Below, one piece after another: positions 1 to 8,701 of a stretch of 64,000 bases of DNA (positions within the stretch are counted from its first letter, which is position 1; each line of letters starts with the position of its first letter). Source of the stretch: Pseudomonadota bacterium (GTDB lineage: Bacteria; Pseudomonadota; Alphaproteobacteria; Sphingomonadales; Sphingomonadaceae). The translations under genes and the position numbers were made by a program. Location of the stretch: assembly GCA_021849075.1 (NCBI GenBank), contig JAJZTH010000017.1, forward strand, positions 1 to 64,000, in the 5' to 3' direction. The notes below the pieces were generated by a model. It did not search any database. It was not told the DNA's origin and saw only the letters and a program-made list of their open reading frames with translations.

Positions 1-137
1 TCGAAGACACGGTGAAGTCGTTCAAGGCCGTGGTCGAAGGCGAATATGACCATCTGCCCGAAAACGCCTTCTACATGGTCGGCGGCATCGACGAAGCCGT
101 CGAAAAGGCCAAGAAGCTGGCTGCCGAAGCGGCCTAA
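1..137 (+). CDS. atpD: F0F1 ATP synthase subunit beta, C-terminal end (partial)
   Basis: The window opens inside this gene. The visible tail has 44 full codons and reads [20 protein letters not shown] then [11 protein letters not shown], which is the highly conserved C-terminal helical end of the catalytic beta subunit of the F1 sector. It ends at TAA 135-137. The beta subunit carries the catalytic nucleotide site of the membrane-bound ATP synthase; that part lies outside the window. The epsilon subunit gene follows 155 bp later on the same strand, matching the usual atpHAGDC order. The catalytic motifs cannot be checked here, but the identity is not in doubt. Confidence 0.97.
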   Translation, partial: EDTVKSFKAVVEGEYDHLPENAFYMVGGIDEAVEKAKKLAAEAA

Positions 138-149
138 GTTGAACTGATT

Positions 150-280
150 CCCCTCCCTTTCAAGGGAGGGGATTAAGGGGTGGGTGGCGAGCGAAGCGAG
201 CCAACAACCCATCCCGCAAGGTTGCAGGCGATTGCTGCGCAATCGCACCCACCCCCTGCCCCTCCCTTGAAAGGGAGGGG
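150..280. repeat. Intergenic palindromic repeat element between atpD and atpC
   Basis: Two near-identical hairpin units bound this 131 bp segment: CCCCTCCCTTTCAAGGGAGGGG at 150-171 and CCCCTCCCTTGAAAGGGAGGGG at 259-280. Each is self-complementary. The inner flanks AGGGGTGGGTGGCGAGC and GCACCCACCCC also pair, so the whole element can fold as a long imperfect palindrome. A related element sits at 51535-51628. Elements of this kind are common REP-like intergenic repeats in sphingomonads. Its position inside the atp operon means it is transcribed with it; an effect on the stoichiometry or stability of the atpC mRNA is only an inference. Confidence 0.8.
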
Positions 281-292
281 GGAGAGTTACAG

Positions 293-547
293 ATGGCACT
301 GCATTTCGAACTCGTGACCCCGGAAAAGCTCGTCCGTTCGGAGGAAGTTTATCAGGTGGTCGTTCCCGGCACCGACGGCGATTTCGGCGTGCTGGAAGGC
401 CATGCCCCTTTCATGTCGACCGTGCGCGACGGCGCAATCCAGTTGTTCGCATCCGCCGGCGCCGCGCCGGAAATCATCCCGGTACAGGGTGGCTTTGCCG
501 AAGTGAATGAAAAGGGCCTGACGGTATTGGCCGAAAAGGCGGGCTAA
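293..547 (+). CDS. atpC: F0F1 ATP synthase subunit epsilon
   Basis: This 84-residue protein begins [12 protein letters not shown] and contains [17 protein letters not shown], the signature of the epsilon N-terminal beta-sandwich that contacts the gamma subunit and the c-ring. E. coli epsilon has about 139 residues with a C-terminal two-helix inhibitory arm. This protein stops after the beta domain, so the arm that inhibits ATP hydrolysis is absent, as in other short alphaproteobacterial epsilon subunits. The ATG at 293 follows GGGGGGAGAG closely, a good ribosome binding site. It is the last gene of the atp operon and is followed by a terminator hairpin. Confidence 0.95.
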   Translation: MALHFELVTPEKLVRSEEVYQVVVPGTDGDFGVLEGHAPFMSTVRDGAIQLFASAGAAPEIIPVQGGFAEVNEKGLTVLAEKAG

Positions 548-598
548 AGCCTGCCCGACGCTGCCGATGCAGCGGCGCATCATAACGAAATTCCTGGA

Positions 599-628
599 GA
601 GCCTGATTAATTTCAGGCTCTTTTCTTT
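599..628 (+). terminator. Rho-independent terminator of the atp operon
   Basis: GAGCCTGA (599-606) pairs with TCAGGCTC (613-620) and is followed directly by TTTTCTTT. It lies about 50 bp after the atpC stop and before the unrelated glycosyltransferase gene, exactly where the atp operon should end. Confidence 0.8.
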
Positions 629-702
629 GCAGACGCAGTTAACGCGACGATAAGCATTGCCCGATATGACCGACCGAACGAACGGTTTAGAGGGCATCGG
701 CA

Positions 703-2271
703 ATGTCAGGCGAGTTGGCACTCGGCATCAGGCGCGAGAAATATCTTGCGGGCCATTGCCAGCATATCCCCTTTAACATCCTGCATCGATATCTGCCCTT
801 TGCCCTGCTGATGCTGGTGGCGGTCATCGTGCGCAGCCCTGCCTATGGCAATCCCGATGTCGGCCTGGACGAGCAATTCTATCTCGTCGTTGCGGACCGG
901 ATGATGCATAGCGCGCTGCCCTATGTAGACATATGGGATCGAAAGCCGATCGGCCTGTTCCTGATCTATGCCGCCACACGCCTGTTGGGCGGCGACGGAT
1001 TTGTTCAGTATCAGATAGTTGCCTCTCTGTTTTCGGGCGCAACCGCCGGGATCATATGGCTGATAGCCAGACGTTCCTCCAATGATCTGGCGGGAATGGC
1101 GGTAGGCATAGCCTATCTGTTCTGGCTCAATATTTATGCAGGCAGCGCCGGCCAATCACCGGTCTTCTACAATCTTCCGGTCGCTCTGGCATTCGCATTG
1201 GCTTTCCGTGCCAATGAACTTCATGATCCCAAAAAAATCGCCCGCTGGGGCGCGATCGCGATGGCGCTATGTGGGCTGGCCATTCAGATCAAATATACCG
1301 TAGTGGCCGAAGGCGCTTTTCTGGGCCTGTGGTTCCTGTGGCGCCTCTGGACTATCGGCAAGAACCCGCTGTCGATCACCACCACAGCCATCGTCTATGC
1401 GCTGTTGGGCCTCGCGCCAACGCTGGCAGTCACCTGCTATTATGCGGCAATCGGACATTTTCCGGAATTTGCTTATGCCAATTTCTGGTCAATCTTCGAT
1501 CGTGGACGATTGGATGAGGGATCTCTGGCCCGTGCAAAATCCTTTCTGATCTTCACCTCCATACCGCTTCAGATTTTCCTGCCCTTCGCGCTGTTGCAGC
1601 GGTGGATGCGCGATCGTCGCATCGGCGATCAAAAACAATTCTGGCTGATGGCTGGCTGGCTGATCGCGGCATTCTGCGGCTTCGTGATGATCGGCAATTT
1701 CTACGATCATTATTTTCTGCCGATGCTGCCCCCCATCTTCATATGCATCGCCCCCTTGCTGAAACGCCCTGTGGTCGGCTTGCCGCTTGGCGCATTTCTG
1801 ATCATCTGGGCGATCGTAGGGACGGGTTATCCGGATTTCGCCTCCAATGCAGCGAAACACGACGCCGTTTCAGAATTGACCGCCAGTGTCCGTCCTTATG
1901 TCGAAAAAGACTGCCTGTTCGTTTTTGACGGGCCGTCAGCCCTGTACATGACGACCCATGCCTGCGCGCCGACCCGGTTCGTCTATCCCGACCATCTGAG
2001 CAACGATGTCGAAAAAAATGCTATAGGCACCGACGCCCGCCAAGAAATGATGCGCGTATTGAACAGCAAACCGGGCGCCATCGTCACGGCATCAAAGCCA
2101 ATCGTATCGCACCTGAACGCCGCCAACCTGTCCCTGTTACGTCATGCGTTGACGCACGATTACAGGCTGGTGGCCGCCGTCAGTCACCCACTGCGAATTT
2201 ACTACGTCTATGCCCGTAAAGATCTGGCCCATGGCGGCATTATCGGACCGGCCGTGCCCTATGCAAATTAA
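703..2271 (+). CDS. Glycosyltransferase family 39 (PMT/ArnT-like) integral membrane protein
   Basis: A 522-residue polytopic membrane protein with about ten hydrophobic helices starting near residue 31 and a short soluble C-terminal part. In the first periplasmic loop it has GLDEQFYLVVADRM (about 54-67), where D56/E57 match the acidic pair that GT39/ArnT-type enzymes use for catalysis, followed by DRKPIG (79-84). Such enzymes transfer a sugar from a polyprenyl-phosphate donor to an acceptor on the outer face of the inner membrane. The next gene is a GT2-GtrA protein of the type that makes such donors, so the two probably form one pathway. The substrate cannot be named from sequence. Confidence 0.8.
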   Translation: MSGELALGIRREKYLAGHCQHIPFNILHRYLPFALLMLVAVIVRSPAYGNPDVGLDEQFYLVVADRMMHSALPYVDIWDRKPIGLFLIYAATRLLGGDGFVQYQIVASLFSGATAGIIWLIARRSSNDLAGMAVGIAYLFWLNIYAGSAGQSPVFYNLPVALAFALAFRANELHDPKKIARWGAIAMALCGLAIQIKYTVVAEGAFLGLWFLWRLWTIGKNPLSITTTAIVYALLGLAPTLAVTCYYAAIGHFPEFAYANFWSIFDRGRLDEGSLARAKSFLIFTSIPLQIFLPFALLQRWMRDRRIGDQKQFWLMAGWLIAAFCGFVMIGNFYDHYFLPMLPPIFICIAPLLKRPVVGLPLGAFLIIWAIVGTGYPDFASNAAKHDAVSELTASVRPYVEKDCLFVFDGPSALYMTTHACAPTRFVYPDHLSNDVEKNAIGTDARQEMMRVLNSKPGAIVTASKPIVSHLNAANLSLLRHALTHDYRLVAAVSHPLRIYYVYARKDLAHGGIIGPAVPYAN

Positions 2272-2344
2272 CGCCGCCCTGCCGCCCCTGGCTTCGGCCA
2301 TGCGCCGTTCGGCCCCGATACGCCCCCTCCTTCCGGAATTGTGA

Positions 2345-3472
2345 ATGCAGCAGCTTCCTCATCATCAATTTGATTTGGGCGTCGCCCTTGGTCCCATCGA
2401 GATGTGCGTGGTGGTGCCGGTACTGAACGAACGCGACAACATCATCGAACTGATCCATCGCATCGAAACCACTCTGAGCGGCGTCGCGTGGGAAGTCATG
2501 TTCGTCGATGATGGATCAACCGATGGTACGCCTGAATTGATCAGCACTCTCGCCGCAGGGGATCGGCGCGTGCGATTGATCCGCCGGTTCAACAGACGAG
2601 GGCTTTCTTCCGCCGTCATAGAGGGCATGCTGGCATCAACGGCGCCGATATTGGCCGTAATCGACGGTGATTTGCAGCATGATGAAGCATTGCTGCCTGA
2701 ATTTCGCCGAGCCATTATGGAGGGCGGCGACGTTGCCATCGGCACTCGCTATGCGGAAGGCGGGTCCACCGGACAATGGGCGCAGTCCCGTGTCTATGTC
2801 AGCAAAGTCGCGACGCGGCTGGCCACCATGCTCACAGGGGCAGCAATCAGCGATCCGATGAGTGGATTCTTCGCAATCAGCCGCGAAAAATTTACGGAAT
2901 TAGCTCCCAATTTATCGGGCATCGGATACAAAATATTGCTCGACATACTTTCCTCCTCCCGATCGCCCATGAATATCGTGGAATATCCCTATGTCTTCAG
3001 GACTCGCAAACATGGCGAGAGCAAACTCGATTCGACCGTCGTTTTGAACTATATTGAAATGCTTGCTGAAAAGCGGGTCGGACGTTTCATTCCAATCAAG
3101 TTCATAAAATTCAGTGCGGTAGGCGCTCTGGGATTGATTGTGCACATGTCCATTCTGTCGCTGCTGTTGAAGCTGTCGGCGGGGTTCGGCGTCGCCCAGC
3201 TATGCGCCGTCATCAGCGCCATGACATTCAACTTCTTCCTCAACAACAGCTTCACCTACCGCGATCAGCGGTTGAAGGGTCTGCCCATGCTGGCCGGCCT
3301 GTTGAGCTTTTACGCGGTGTGCGGATTGGGGGCGATAGCCAATGTCGGCGTCGGCCAATGGGTTTTTGATTCCAGTTATGAATGGTGGTTGGCCGGCCTG
3401 GCCGGCGCCGCCATCGGTTCAGTATGGAACTATACGATGGGCAACCTGCTGACCTGGCGCAAGCGCCGCTGA
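2345..3472 (+). CDS. Glycosyltransferase family 2 (DPM1-like) with C-terminal GtrA domain
   Basis: This 375-residue protein carries the GT-A fold signatures VVVPVLNE (22-29), DDGSTD (55-60) and the metal/donor-binding DGDLQHDE (107-114), typical of dolichyl- or bactoprenyl-phosphate glycosyl synthases. From about residue 240 there is a four-helix GtrA-like membrane domain starting FIPIKFIKFSAVG. The fusion suggests a protein that makes a polyprenyl-phosphate sugar and helps move it across the membrane. It lies 73 bp after the GT39 gene on the same strand, a likely donor-acceptor pair. A second in-frame ATG at 2402 is possible, but it would begin almost at the first strand, so 2345 is preferred. 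Confidence 0.85.
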   Translation: MQQLPHHQFDLGVALGPIEMCVVVPVLNERDNIIELIHRIETTLSGVAWEVMFVDDGSTDGTPELISTLAAGDRRVRLIRRFNRRGLSSAVIEGMLASTAPILAVIDGDLQHDEALLPEFRRAIMEGGDVAIGTRYAEGGSTGQWAQSRVYVSKVATRLATMLTGAAISDPMSGFFAISREKFTELAPNLSGIGYKILLDILSSSRSPMNIVEYPYVFRTRKHGESKLDSTVVLNYIEMLAEKRVGRFIPIKFIKFSAVGALGLIVHMSILSLLLKLSAGFGVAQLCAVISAMTFNFFLNNSFTYRDQRLKGLPMLAGLLSFYAVCGLGAIANVGVGQWVFDSSYEWWLAGLAGAAIGSVWNYTMGNLLTWRKRR

Positions 3473-3594
3473 TCTCGCTGCGGTCGGCCATTAGCCATTT
3501 ATCAAAGTTTCCATCCTATTCACCTTTATCACCCAGATAATGAACCGGTCTTTTTGATGGTTGCCGGCCGGTTGCGACAGAATGGCGGAGATAT

Positions 3595-5127
3595 ATGAGC
3601 GCCTTTGGACGGAAGAATGGACCTGCCGGGATCAAGCCCGGATTCGGTGTGGCCCGCCCGATGCAGGGTGGTGCCGCTGCGCGCGAAGAATTGCCCCGTG
3701 GCGGCGACCAGTTTCCTCCGCTCGACATCGCCTCCCTGCCCGGCGAAGCGCCGTTCGATCCGCTGTCCGCGCCCACCAGCGCGATGCAGCGCAACGCCGA
3801 CGCCATGTCGCGATTGTCGGAACGGGCCAATGCCGAACATGTGCCCGATGCGGGACCGCAGGGCTTTGAAGCCAGCGTCCACAAGATCAAGGAACAGGTG
3901 CTGCCCCGCCTGCTGGAGCGCGTCGATCCGGAAGCCGCCGCGACCCTGACCAAGGATGAACTGGCGGAAGAATTCCGCCCGATCATCATGGAAGTGCTGG
4001 CGGAGCTGAAGCTGACGCTGAACCGGCGCGAACAGTTCGCGCTGGAAAAAGTGCTGGTCGACGAGTTGCTGGGCCTTGGCCCGCTGGAAGAATTGCTGGC
4101 CGACCCGGACGTCAGCGACATCATGGTCAACGGCCCGGAACAGACCTATATCGAAAAGAAAGGCAAGCTCCAGATCGCGCCGATCAAGTTCCGCGACGAA
4201 GAGCATCTGTTCCAGATCGCCCAGCGCATCGTCAACAAGGTCGGCCGCCGCGTCGACCAGACCACGCCGCTGGCCGACGCCCGCCTGCCCGACGGCAGCC
4301 GCGTCAACGTGATCGTGCCGCCGCTCAGCCTGAAGGGCACGGCGATCTCCATTCGTAAATTTTCCGCCAAGCCGATCACCATCGACATGCTGGCCCAATG
4401 GGGCGCGATGTCGCCCAAAATGGCGACGGCGCTGAAGATTGCCGGCGCCTGCCGGTTCAACATCGTCATTTCGGGCGGTACGGGTTCGGGCAAGACCACG
4501 ATGCTGAACGCCCTGTCGAAGATGATCGACCCGGGCGAGCGCGTGCTGACGATCGAGGACGCGGCCGAATTGCGGTTGCAACAGCCGCACTGGTTGCCGC
4601 TGGAAACCCGCCCGCCCAATCTGGAAGGGCAAGGCGCGATCACCATCGGCGACCTGGTCAAGAACGCCCTGCGTATGCGCCCCGACCGCATCATCCTGGG
4701 CGAAATTCGTGGCGCGGAATGTTTCGATCTGCTCGCCGCGATGAACACCGGCCATGACGGCTCCATGTGTACGCTCCACAGCAATAGCCCACGCGAATGC
4801 CTGGGCCGTATGGAAAACATGATCCTGATGGGCGACATCAAGATTCCCAAGGAAGCCATTTCCAAGCAGATCGCCGATTCGGTCGACCTGATCGTGCAGG
4901 TGAAGCGCCTGCGCGACGGTTCGCGCCGCGTGACCAACATCACCGAAGTCATCGGCATGGAAGGCGACGTCATCGTCACGCAGGAACTGTTCAAGTTCGA
5001 ATATCATGACGAGGATGACAGCGGAAAGATCGTGGGCGACTATCGCTCCATGGGCCTGCGTCCCTACACGCTCGACAAGGCGCGCATGTTCGGGTTCGAT
5101 CAGCCTTTTCTGGAAGCGTGCCTCTAA
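3595..5127 (+). CDS. CpaF/TadA-family secretion ATPase
   Basis: A 510-residue type II/IV secretion ATPase. After a low-complexity N-terminus (about 1-90) come the N-terminal domain, Walker A GGTGSGKTT (about 294-302), the Walker B region RPDRIILGEIRG (about 361-373) and the His box TGHDGSMCTLHSN (about 385-397). These belong to the CpaF/TadA branch that drives Flp pilus assembly. GGAG eight bases before the ATG supports the start. No tadB, tadC, cpaE, pilin or secretin gene lies next to it, so it is an orphan here; its partners must be elsewhere or it has another role. A 784-aa antisense ORF across this gene is a codon-bias shadow. Confidence 0.92.
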   Translation: MSAFGRKNGPAGIKPGFGVARPMQGGAAAREELPRGGDQFPPLDIASLPGEAPFDPLSAPTSAMQRNADAMSRLSERANAEHVPDAGPQGFEASVHKIKEQVLPRLLERVDPEAAATLTKDELAEEFRPIIMEVLAELKLTLNRREQFALEKVLVDELLGLGPLEELLADPDVSDIMVNGPEQTYIEKKGKLQIAPIKFRDEEHLFQIAQRIVNKVGRRVDQTTPLADARLPDGSRVNVIVPPLSLKGTAISIRKFSAKPITIDMLAQWGAMSPKMATALKIAGACRFNIVISGGTGSGKTTMLNALSKMIDPGERVLTIEDAAELRLQQPHWLPLETRPPNLEGQGAITIGDLVKNALRMRPDRIILGEIRGAECFDLLAAMNTGHDGSMCTLHSNSPRECLGRMENMILMGDIKIPKEAISKQIADSVDLIVQVKRLRDGSRRVTNITEVIGMEGDVIVTQELFKFEYHDEDDSGKIVGDYRSMGLRPYTLDKARMFGFDQPFLEACL

Positions 5128-5190
5128 GGGAATAAACCGACGTTCGCCTTCGTAGACATGGTAGTTGCCATGTGATCGAAGGAGAAAATC

Positions 5191-5934
5191 TTGTTTCGAC
5201 GAACCACACGCCATCCCGTCAGCCACGGGATGGCGTTTCTTTTGATCGGGCTTTGTTCGCCGGCAGAGGCGGAAACAGACTATCCCACCAGCTATCCCGA
5301 TGTGCCCGAACCGATGATATTCGACATGATGCGGCCGCTGGGCGCCAAGCGGGGCCAGATGGAGGCCAATACGCTGGCGACCACATCGCTGTCCGGTCCC
5401 GACCGGACCGTTCAATGGGCGCCGGAGGTGGAATATGCGCTGGCCGACGGCTTCGCGGTCGAAGGCGAATTGCCGTTCGAGGATGGCCGGCTGACCGAAT
5501 TGAAGCTGGGATTGCAGGCCGCCTTCGGCACGCTGAACGGCGGACGCAGCGCCCATGGCGTGCAATATCTGGGCATTTACGACCGGCAGGCCCGCCATTA
5601 TCGCAGCAGCTTCGCCTATATGGTCGTCCATCGCTACAACCCGCGATGGAGCAGCGTGTCGATGGCGGGCCTTGGCGACATATCCCTGTCTGGCGGGCGC
5701 GGGCGCAACGCCGCCATCATCAACCACTCGCTTTTCTACGACAGCACAGACGGTCAGATTTTGGGGCTGGAACTCAATTACCGGGGCGGATCGGATGGCT
5801 ATGTGCTGGCCATGCCGCAAATCCACCAGCGCCTTGCCGATAAAGTCAATGTGCAGGCGGGGTTGGGTGCGGAGCGGCCACATGGCGGAGTGTTTCGCCC
5901 CAAAGGCGGGGTCCGACTGATCCGCGAATTCTAA
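5191..5934 (+). CDS. Secreted protein of unknown function, TTG start
   Basis: This 247-residue protein starts with a signal peptide ending near CSPAEA-ETD, so it is exported. The remainder is rich in alternating polar and hydrophobic stretches (for example VQWAPEVEYALADGFAVEGEL) and ends in IREF with a terminal phenylalanine, which suggests an outer-membrane beta-barrel. That is inference; I do not recognise the family. The start is TTG at 5191, chosen because AAGGAG lies six bases upstream and no ATG is suitably placed before the signal peptide. It follows cpaF by 63 bp and is closed by a strong hairpin at 5936-5979. Confidence 0.7.
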   Translation: MFRRTTRHPVSHGMAFLLIGLCSPAEAETDYPTSYPDVPEPMIFDMMRPLGAKRGQMEANTLATTSLSGPDRTVQWAPEVEYALADGFAVEGELPFEDGRLTELKLGLQAAFGTLNGGRSAHGVQYLGIYDRQARHYRSSFAYMVVHRYNPRWSSVSMAGLGDISLSGGRGRNAAIINHSLFYDSTDGQILGLELNYRGGSDGYVLAMPQIHQRLADKVNVQAGLGAERPHGGVFRPKGGVRLIREF

Positions 5935-5935
5935 G

Positions 5936-5979
5936 GCGATTTCGAAGCGATCGGTATCGATCGCTGGTTAAGAAATCGC
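5936..5979 (+). terminator. Strong two-tier hairpin after the secreted-protein gene
   Basis: GCGATTTC (5936-5943) pairs with GAAATCGC (5972-5979), and inside it AGCGATCG (5946-5953) pairs with CGATCGCT (5958-5965) around a GTAT loop. It starts one base after the TAA. A true T-tract is missing, so it may be a transcript-stabilising or cruciform structure rather than a classical terminator. Confidence 0.55.
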
Positions 5980-6065
5980 GCCAAACAAAAGTCGCGGAGC
6001 GGCTTGTCAGGCAGGCGGGGAGCAGGCACACCGGCGCGCACGTTCACAATGAAGAGGATTGCCCG

Positions 6066-6860
6066 ATGCGCCTTCCCCTCCTGCTTGCCGCCGCCGCGCT
6101 GTTGCCGGTCGGCGCGGCCGTCGCCCAGCATGCCCATCATCAGGCCGGCGATCCGATCGCCGCCGCCGTCGCCGCGCCCAGCCGTACCGACAAGAATGTC
6201 GCGCGCGACCAGTATCGTCACCCGGCGCAGACGCTGGCTTTCTTTGGCGTAACGCCCGGCCAGACCGTGGTGGAATATGCGCCCAGCGGCGGCTGGTATA
6301 CGGAAATTCTGGCGCCGCTGCTGAAGGACAAGGGCACATTCTATGCGCTTCAGCCAACGGGCCGCTATCTGGAAGGCTATAGGGGCTTTCTGGCCGCCAA
6401 GCCCGACGTCTATGGCAAGGTGAAGCTGGTCGCCTATCCCGAAGAGACGGCCAGCATTCCCGCGAACAGCGTCGACACGGTGCTGACGTTCCGCAACGTG
6501 CATAATATGGTGATGGCGGGGAGCGAAGGCGCGACCTTCAAGACGTTTTTCGACATGCTCAAGCCCGGCGGCACGCTGGGCGTGGTCGACCATCGCCTGC
6601 CCGAAGACCGCGACACCGCGCTGGAGAAGAGCAGCGGCTATCTGAAAGTATCGACCATTCGCCGGATCGCGGAGGCGGCCGGTTTCGAATATGTCGGCGC
6701 GTCGGAGGTGAACGCCAATCCCAAGGACACGGCCGACTGGCCCAAGGGCGTATGGACCCTGCCGCCCACGCTGAGCCAGAAAGATGTCGACAAGGACAAA
6801 TATCTTGCCATCGGCGAAAGCGATCGGATGACGCTGAAATTCCGCAAGCCGACGAAATAG
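6066..6860 (+). CDS. Exported class I SAM-dependent methyltransferase-like protein
   Basis: This 264-residue protein begins with a clear signal peptide (MRLPLLLAAAALLPVGAAVA, cleavage about residue 20) followed by QHAHHQ. The body has a methyltransferase fold: VVEYAPSGGWYTEILAP (about 66-82) corresponds to motif I, and later TLGVVDHRLPED resembles the post-III region. This matches the COG4798-type predicted methyltransferases, which commonly carry signal peptides. A periplasmic SAM enzyme is unexpected because SAM is cytosolic, so the protein may use another ligand. It is monocistronic, flanked by an unrelated secreted protein and an EamA transporter. Substrate unknown. Confidence 0.8.
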   Translation: MRLPLLLAAAALLPVGAAVAQHAHHQAGDPIAAAVAAPSRTDKNVARDQYRHPAQTLAFFGVTPGQTVVEYAPSGGWYTEILAPLLKDKGTFYALQPTGRYLEGYRGFLAAKPDVYGKVKLVAYPEETASIPANSVDTVLTFRNVHNMVMAGSEGATFKTFFDMLKPGGTLGVVDHRLPEDRDTALEKSSGYLKVSTIRRIAEAAGFEYVGASEVNANPKDTADWPKGVWTLPPTLSQKDVDKDKYLAIGESDRMTLKFRKPTK

Positions 6861-6916
6861 AAGAGAAACCGCACCAGCAAGGTTGCGTCGCTGTGTAACC
6901 CGGCTAGAGCAACGGC

Positions 6917-7843
6917 GTGACTTCCGCTGCTCTTTCCGACCGCCCACATCGCCCGCTGTTCGCCATCGGACTGCGCCTGATCGCCGTCATCTGCCTGTCG
7001 ATCATGTTCGTGAGCGGCCGCATCGCCAGCGAGCATGGCGTCAACCTGGTCGAAACGGCTTTTTATCGCCAACTGATCGCGCTGCCGGTGGTGTTCGGCT
7101 GGCTCGTCTTCACCAGCGGCGCGGCCGCCATCAAGACCCGGCGCATCGGTATTCATGCCACGCGCATGGTGATCGGGCTGACCGGCATGATGCTGAATTT
7201 CCTGTCCTATATCCTACTCCCCCCGGCGGAGGCCGCGACGATTGGTTTTACCATGCCGATTTTCGGCACGATCCTGTCGGCGCTGGTGCTGCGTGAGGCG
7301 ACCGGGATTCATCGCTGGACCGCCGTGCTGATCGGCTTTGCCGGCGTGCTGGTGATGGTGCGGCCGGACGCCGGCCACTTCCCGATGCAGGGCGTGGCGG
7401 TCGCCATCATTGCCGCGCTGATAACGGCCAGCGTCAGCCTGGTGCTGCGCGAACTGGGCCGAACCGAAAGCGCGGGCGTGGTCGTATTCTGGTTCACCCT
7501 GTTGTCGATGGTGCCTTTGGGCCTTGCCATGCCCTTCTATGCACAAGCGCATGACGCCGTGGCCTGGGGATGGTTGCTGTTGATCGGCCTGATCGGCGGT
7601 GCGGCGCAAATCTGCCTGACCGCTGCGCTGCGATGGGGACCAGTGTCGGTGGTGCTGCCGATGGATTATAGCGCGATTATCTGGACCACGCTGCTGGGCG
7701 TGGCGATCGGTCAGGGCTGGCCGATGGCGACGACATGGATCGGCGCGAGCCTGATCGTGGCCAGCGGCCTCTATATCGCCTGGCGCGAACATGTCCGCGC
7801 CAGGCAGCCAACCGTCAGTTTAGCAACTCCGCCTCCAGACTGA
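6917..7843 (+). CDS. DMT-superfamily (EamA) transporter
   Basis: A 308-residue polytopic protein with about ten transmembrane helices arranged as two EamA repeats. The first contains EAATIGFTMPIFGTILSALVLRE, the second the equivalent VSVVLPMDYSAIIWTTLLGVA. Members export small metabolites or amino acids; the substrate is not predictable. The start is GTG at 6917. The 3' end overlaps the oppositely oriented osmC gene by 29 bp (7815-7843), a convergent tail-to-tail arrangement. Confidence 0.85.
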   Translation: MTSAALSDRPHRPLFAIGLRLIAVICLSIMFVSGRIASEHGVNLVETAFYRQLIALPVVFGWLVFTSGAAAIKTRRIGIHATRMVIGLTGMMLNFLSYILLPPAEAATIGFTMPIFGTILSALVLREATGIHRWTAVLIGFAGVLVMVRPDAGHFPMQGVAVAIIAALITASVSLVLRELGRTESAGVVVFWFTLLSMVPLGLAMPFYAQAHDAVAWGWLLLIGLIGGAAQICLTAALRWGPVSVVLPMDYSAIIWTTLLGVAIGQGWPMATTWIGASLIVASGLYIAWREHVRARQPTVSLATPPPD

Positions 7844-8246
7844 TCTCCGCCTTCAGCAGTTTGGAAATGGGGCAGTTGGCCTTCGCCTTGGCGGCAAGTT
7901 CCTGAAAAGTGGCGTCGTCCGCGCCGGGGATGCTCGCCTTGAGCGTCAGTTTGCTGGCGGTGACGGCAAAACCATCATCCAGCTTCTCCAGCGTGACGAC
8001 CGCGCTGGTTTCCATCTTCTCCGCCGTCAGGCCCGCTTCGCCCAGGATGAGCGACAGCGCCATGGTGAAGCAGGAGGCATGGGCGGCGGCGATCAGTTCC
8101 TCCGGATTGCTGCCCGGCATCCCTTCGAACCGGGTCGCAAAACCATAGGGATAAGCGTCAAGCGCACCGCTCTGGGTGGAAATCGCCCCCTTCCCGTCCT
8201 TGAGGCCGCCCGTCCACACGGCCGAACCGCTGCGATTGATCTTCAT
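7815..8246 (-). CDS. osmC: OsmC-family peroxiredoxin (organic hydroperoxide reductase)
   Basis: This 143-residue protein contains AAHASCF with the peroxidatic Cys59 and KANCPISK with the resolving Cys125, the two-cysteine pattern of OsmC/Ohr thiol peroxidases that detoxify organic hydroperoxides in the cytosol. The N-terminus MKINRSGSAVWTGGLKDGKG is typical of OsmC rather than Ohr. The track ORF runs to 8378, but AAGGAG nine bases before the ATG at 8246 fixes the start there. It is divergent from the PRC-barrel gene at 8336, with a short shared upstream region. Confidence 0.92.
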   Translation of the reverse strand: MKINRSGSAVWTGGLKDGKGAISTQSGALDAYPYGFATRFEGMPGSNPEELIAAAHASCFTMALSLILGEAGLTAEKMETSAVVTLEKLDDGFAVTASKLTLKASIPGADDATFQELAAKAKANCPISKLLKAEISLEAELLN

Positions 8247-8335
8247 GAGGTGATGCTCCTTATGGTGAAGCGGAGGAACCCCGGCGGCCCCTCTTGGTTG
8301 CATGACTATAGAGACATGCATGCAGGAGAGTGACA

Positions 8336-8701
8336 ATGATCGATTCGACCGTCGACAATCGCAGCGACCTGATCGCATCGGACAGGGTTGAAGGCACCGC
8401 CGTCTATAACCGACAGGGCGAACATCTGGGCAGGATCACCAATTTCATGGTGGAAAAACGCAGTGGGCAGGCGCGTTACGCCACATTGTCCTTTGGCGGA
8501 TTTCTGGGGATAGGCAGCGACCATTATCCCCTGCCCTGGTCGATGCTGAATTACGACCCCGACAAGGGCGGCTATGTCATCGATCTCGACAAGCAGGTGC
8601 TGATCAATGCCCCGCGCTTCGCGGCCGACCAGCGCCCCGATTATAGCGACGCCTATGGCCGCGACGTGCATCACTATTACGGCCTGATCTACCCCTGGTG
8701 A
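8336..8701 (+). CDS. PRC-barrel domain protein
   Basis: A 121-residue protein with the PRC-barrel pattern: GTAVYNRQGEHLGRITNFMV, then ARYATLSFGGFLGIGSDHYPLPW and a strand around GGYVIDLDKQVL. PRC-barrel proteins bind RNA or protein partners, and short free-standing ones are often stress-related. AGGAG seven bases before the ATG at 8336 supports this start over the GTG at 8330 used in the ORF track. The C-terminus is rich in Tyr and His (YGRDVHHYYGLIYPW). It is transcribed away from osmC, which fits a stress context but does not prove it. Confidence 0.88.
   Translation: MIDSTVDNRSDLIASDRVEGTAVYNRQGEHLGRITNFMVEKRSGQARYATLSFGGFLGIGSDHYPLPWSMLNYDPDKGGYVIDLDKQVLINAPRFAADQRPDYSDAYGRDVHHYYGLIYPW

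Noticed and set aside
3529-5883. 784-codon minus-strand ORF across cpaF
   Set aside because: It covers the antisense of two genes with a meaningless, His/Arg-rich sequence; the plus-strand CpaF has complete ATPase motifs.
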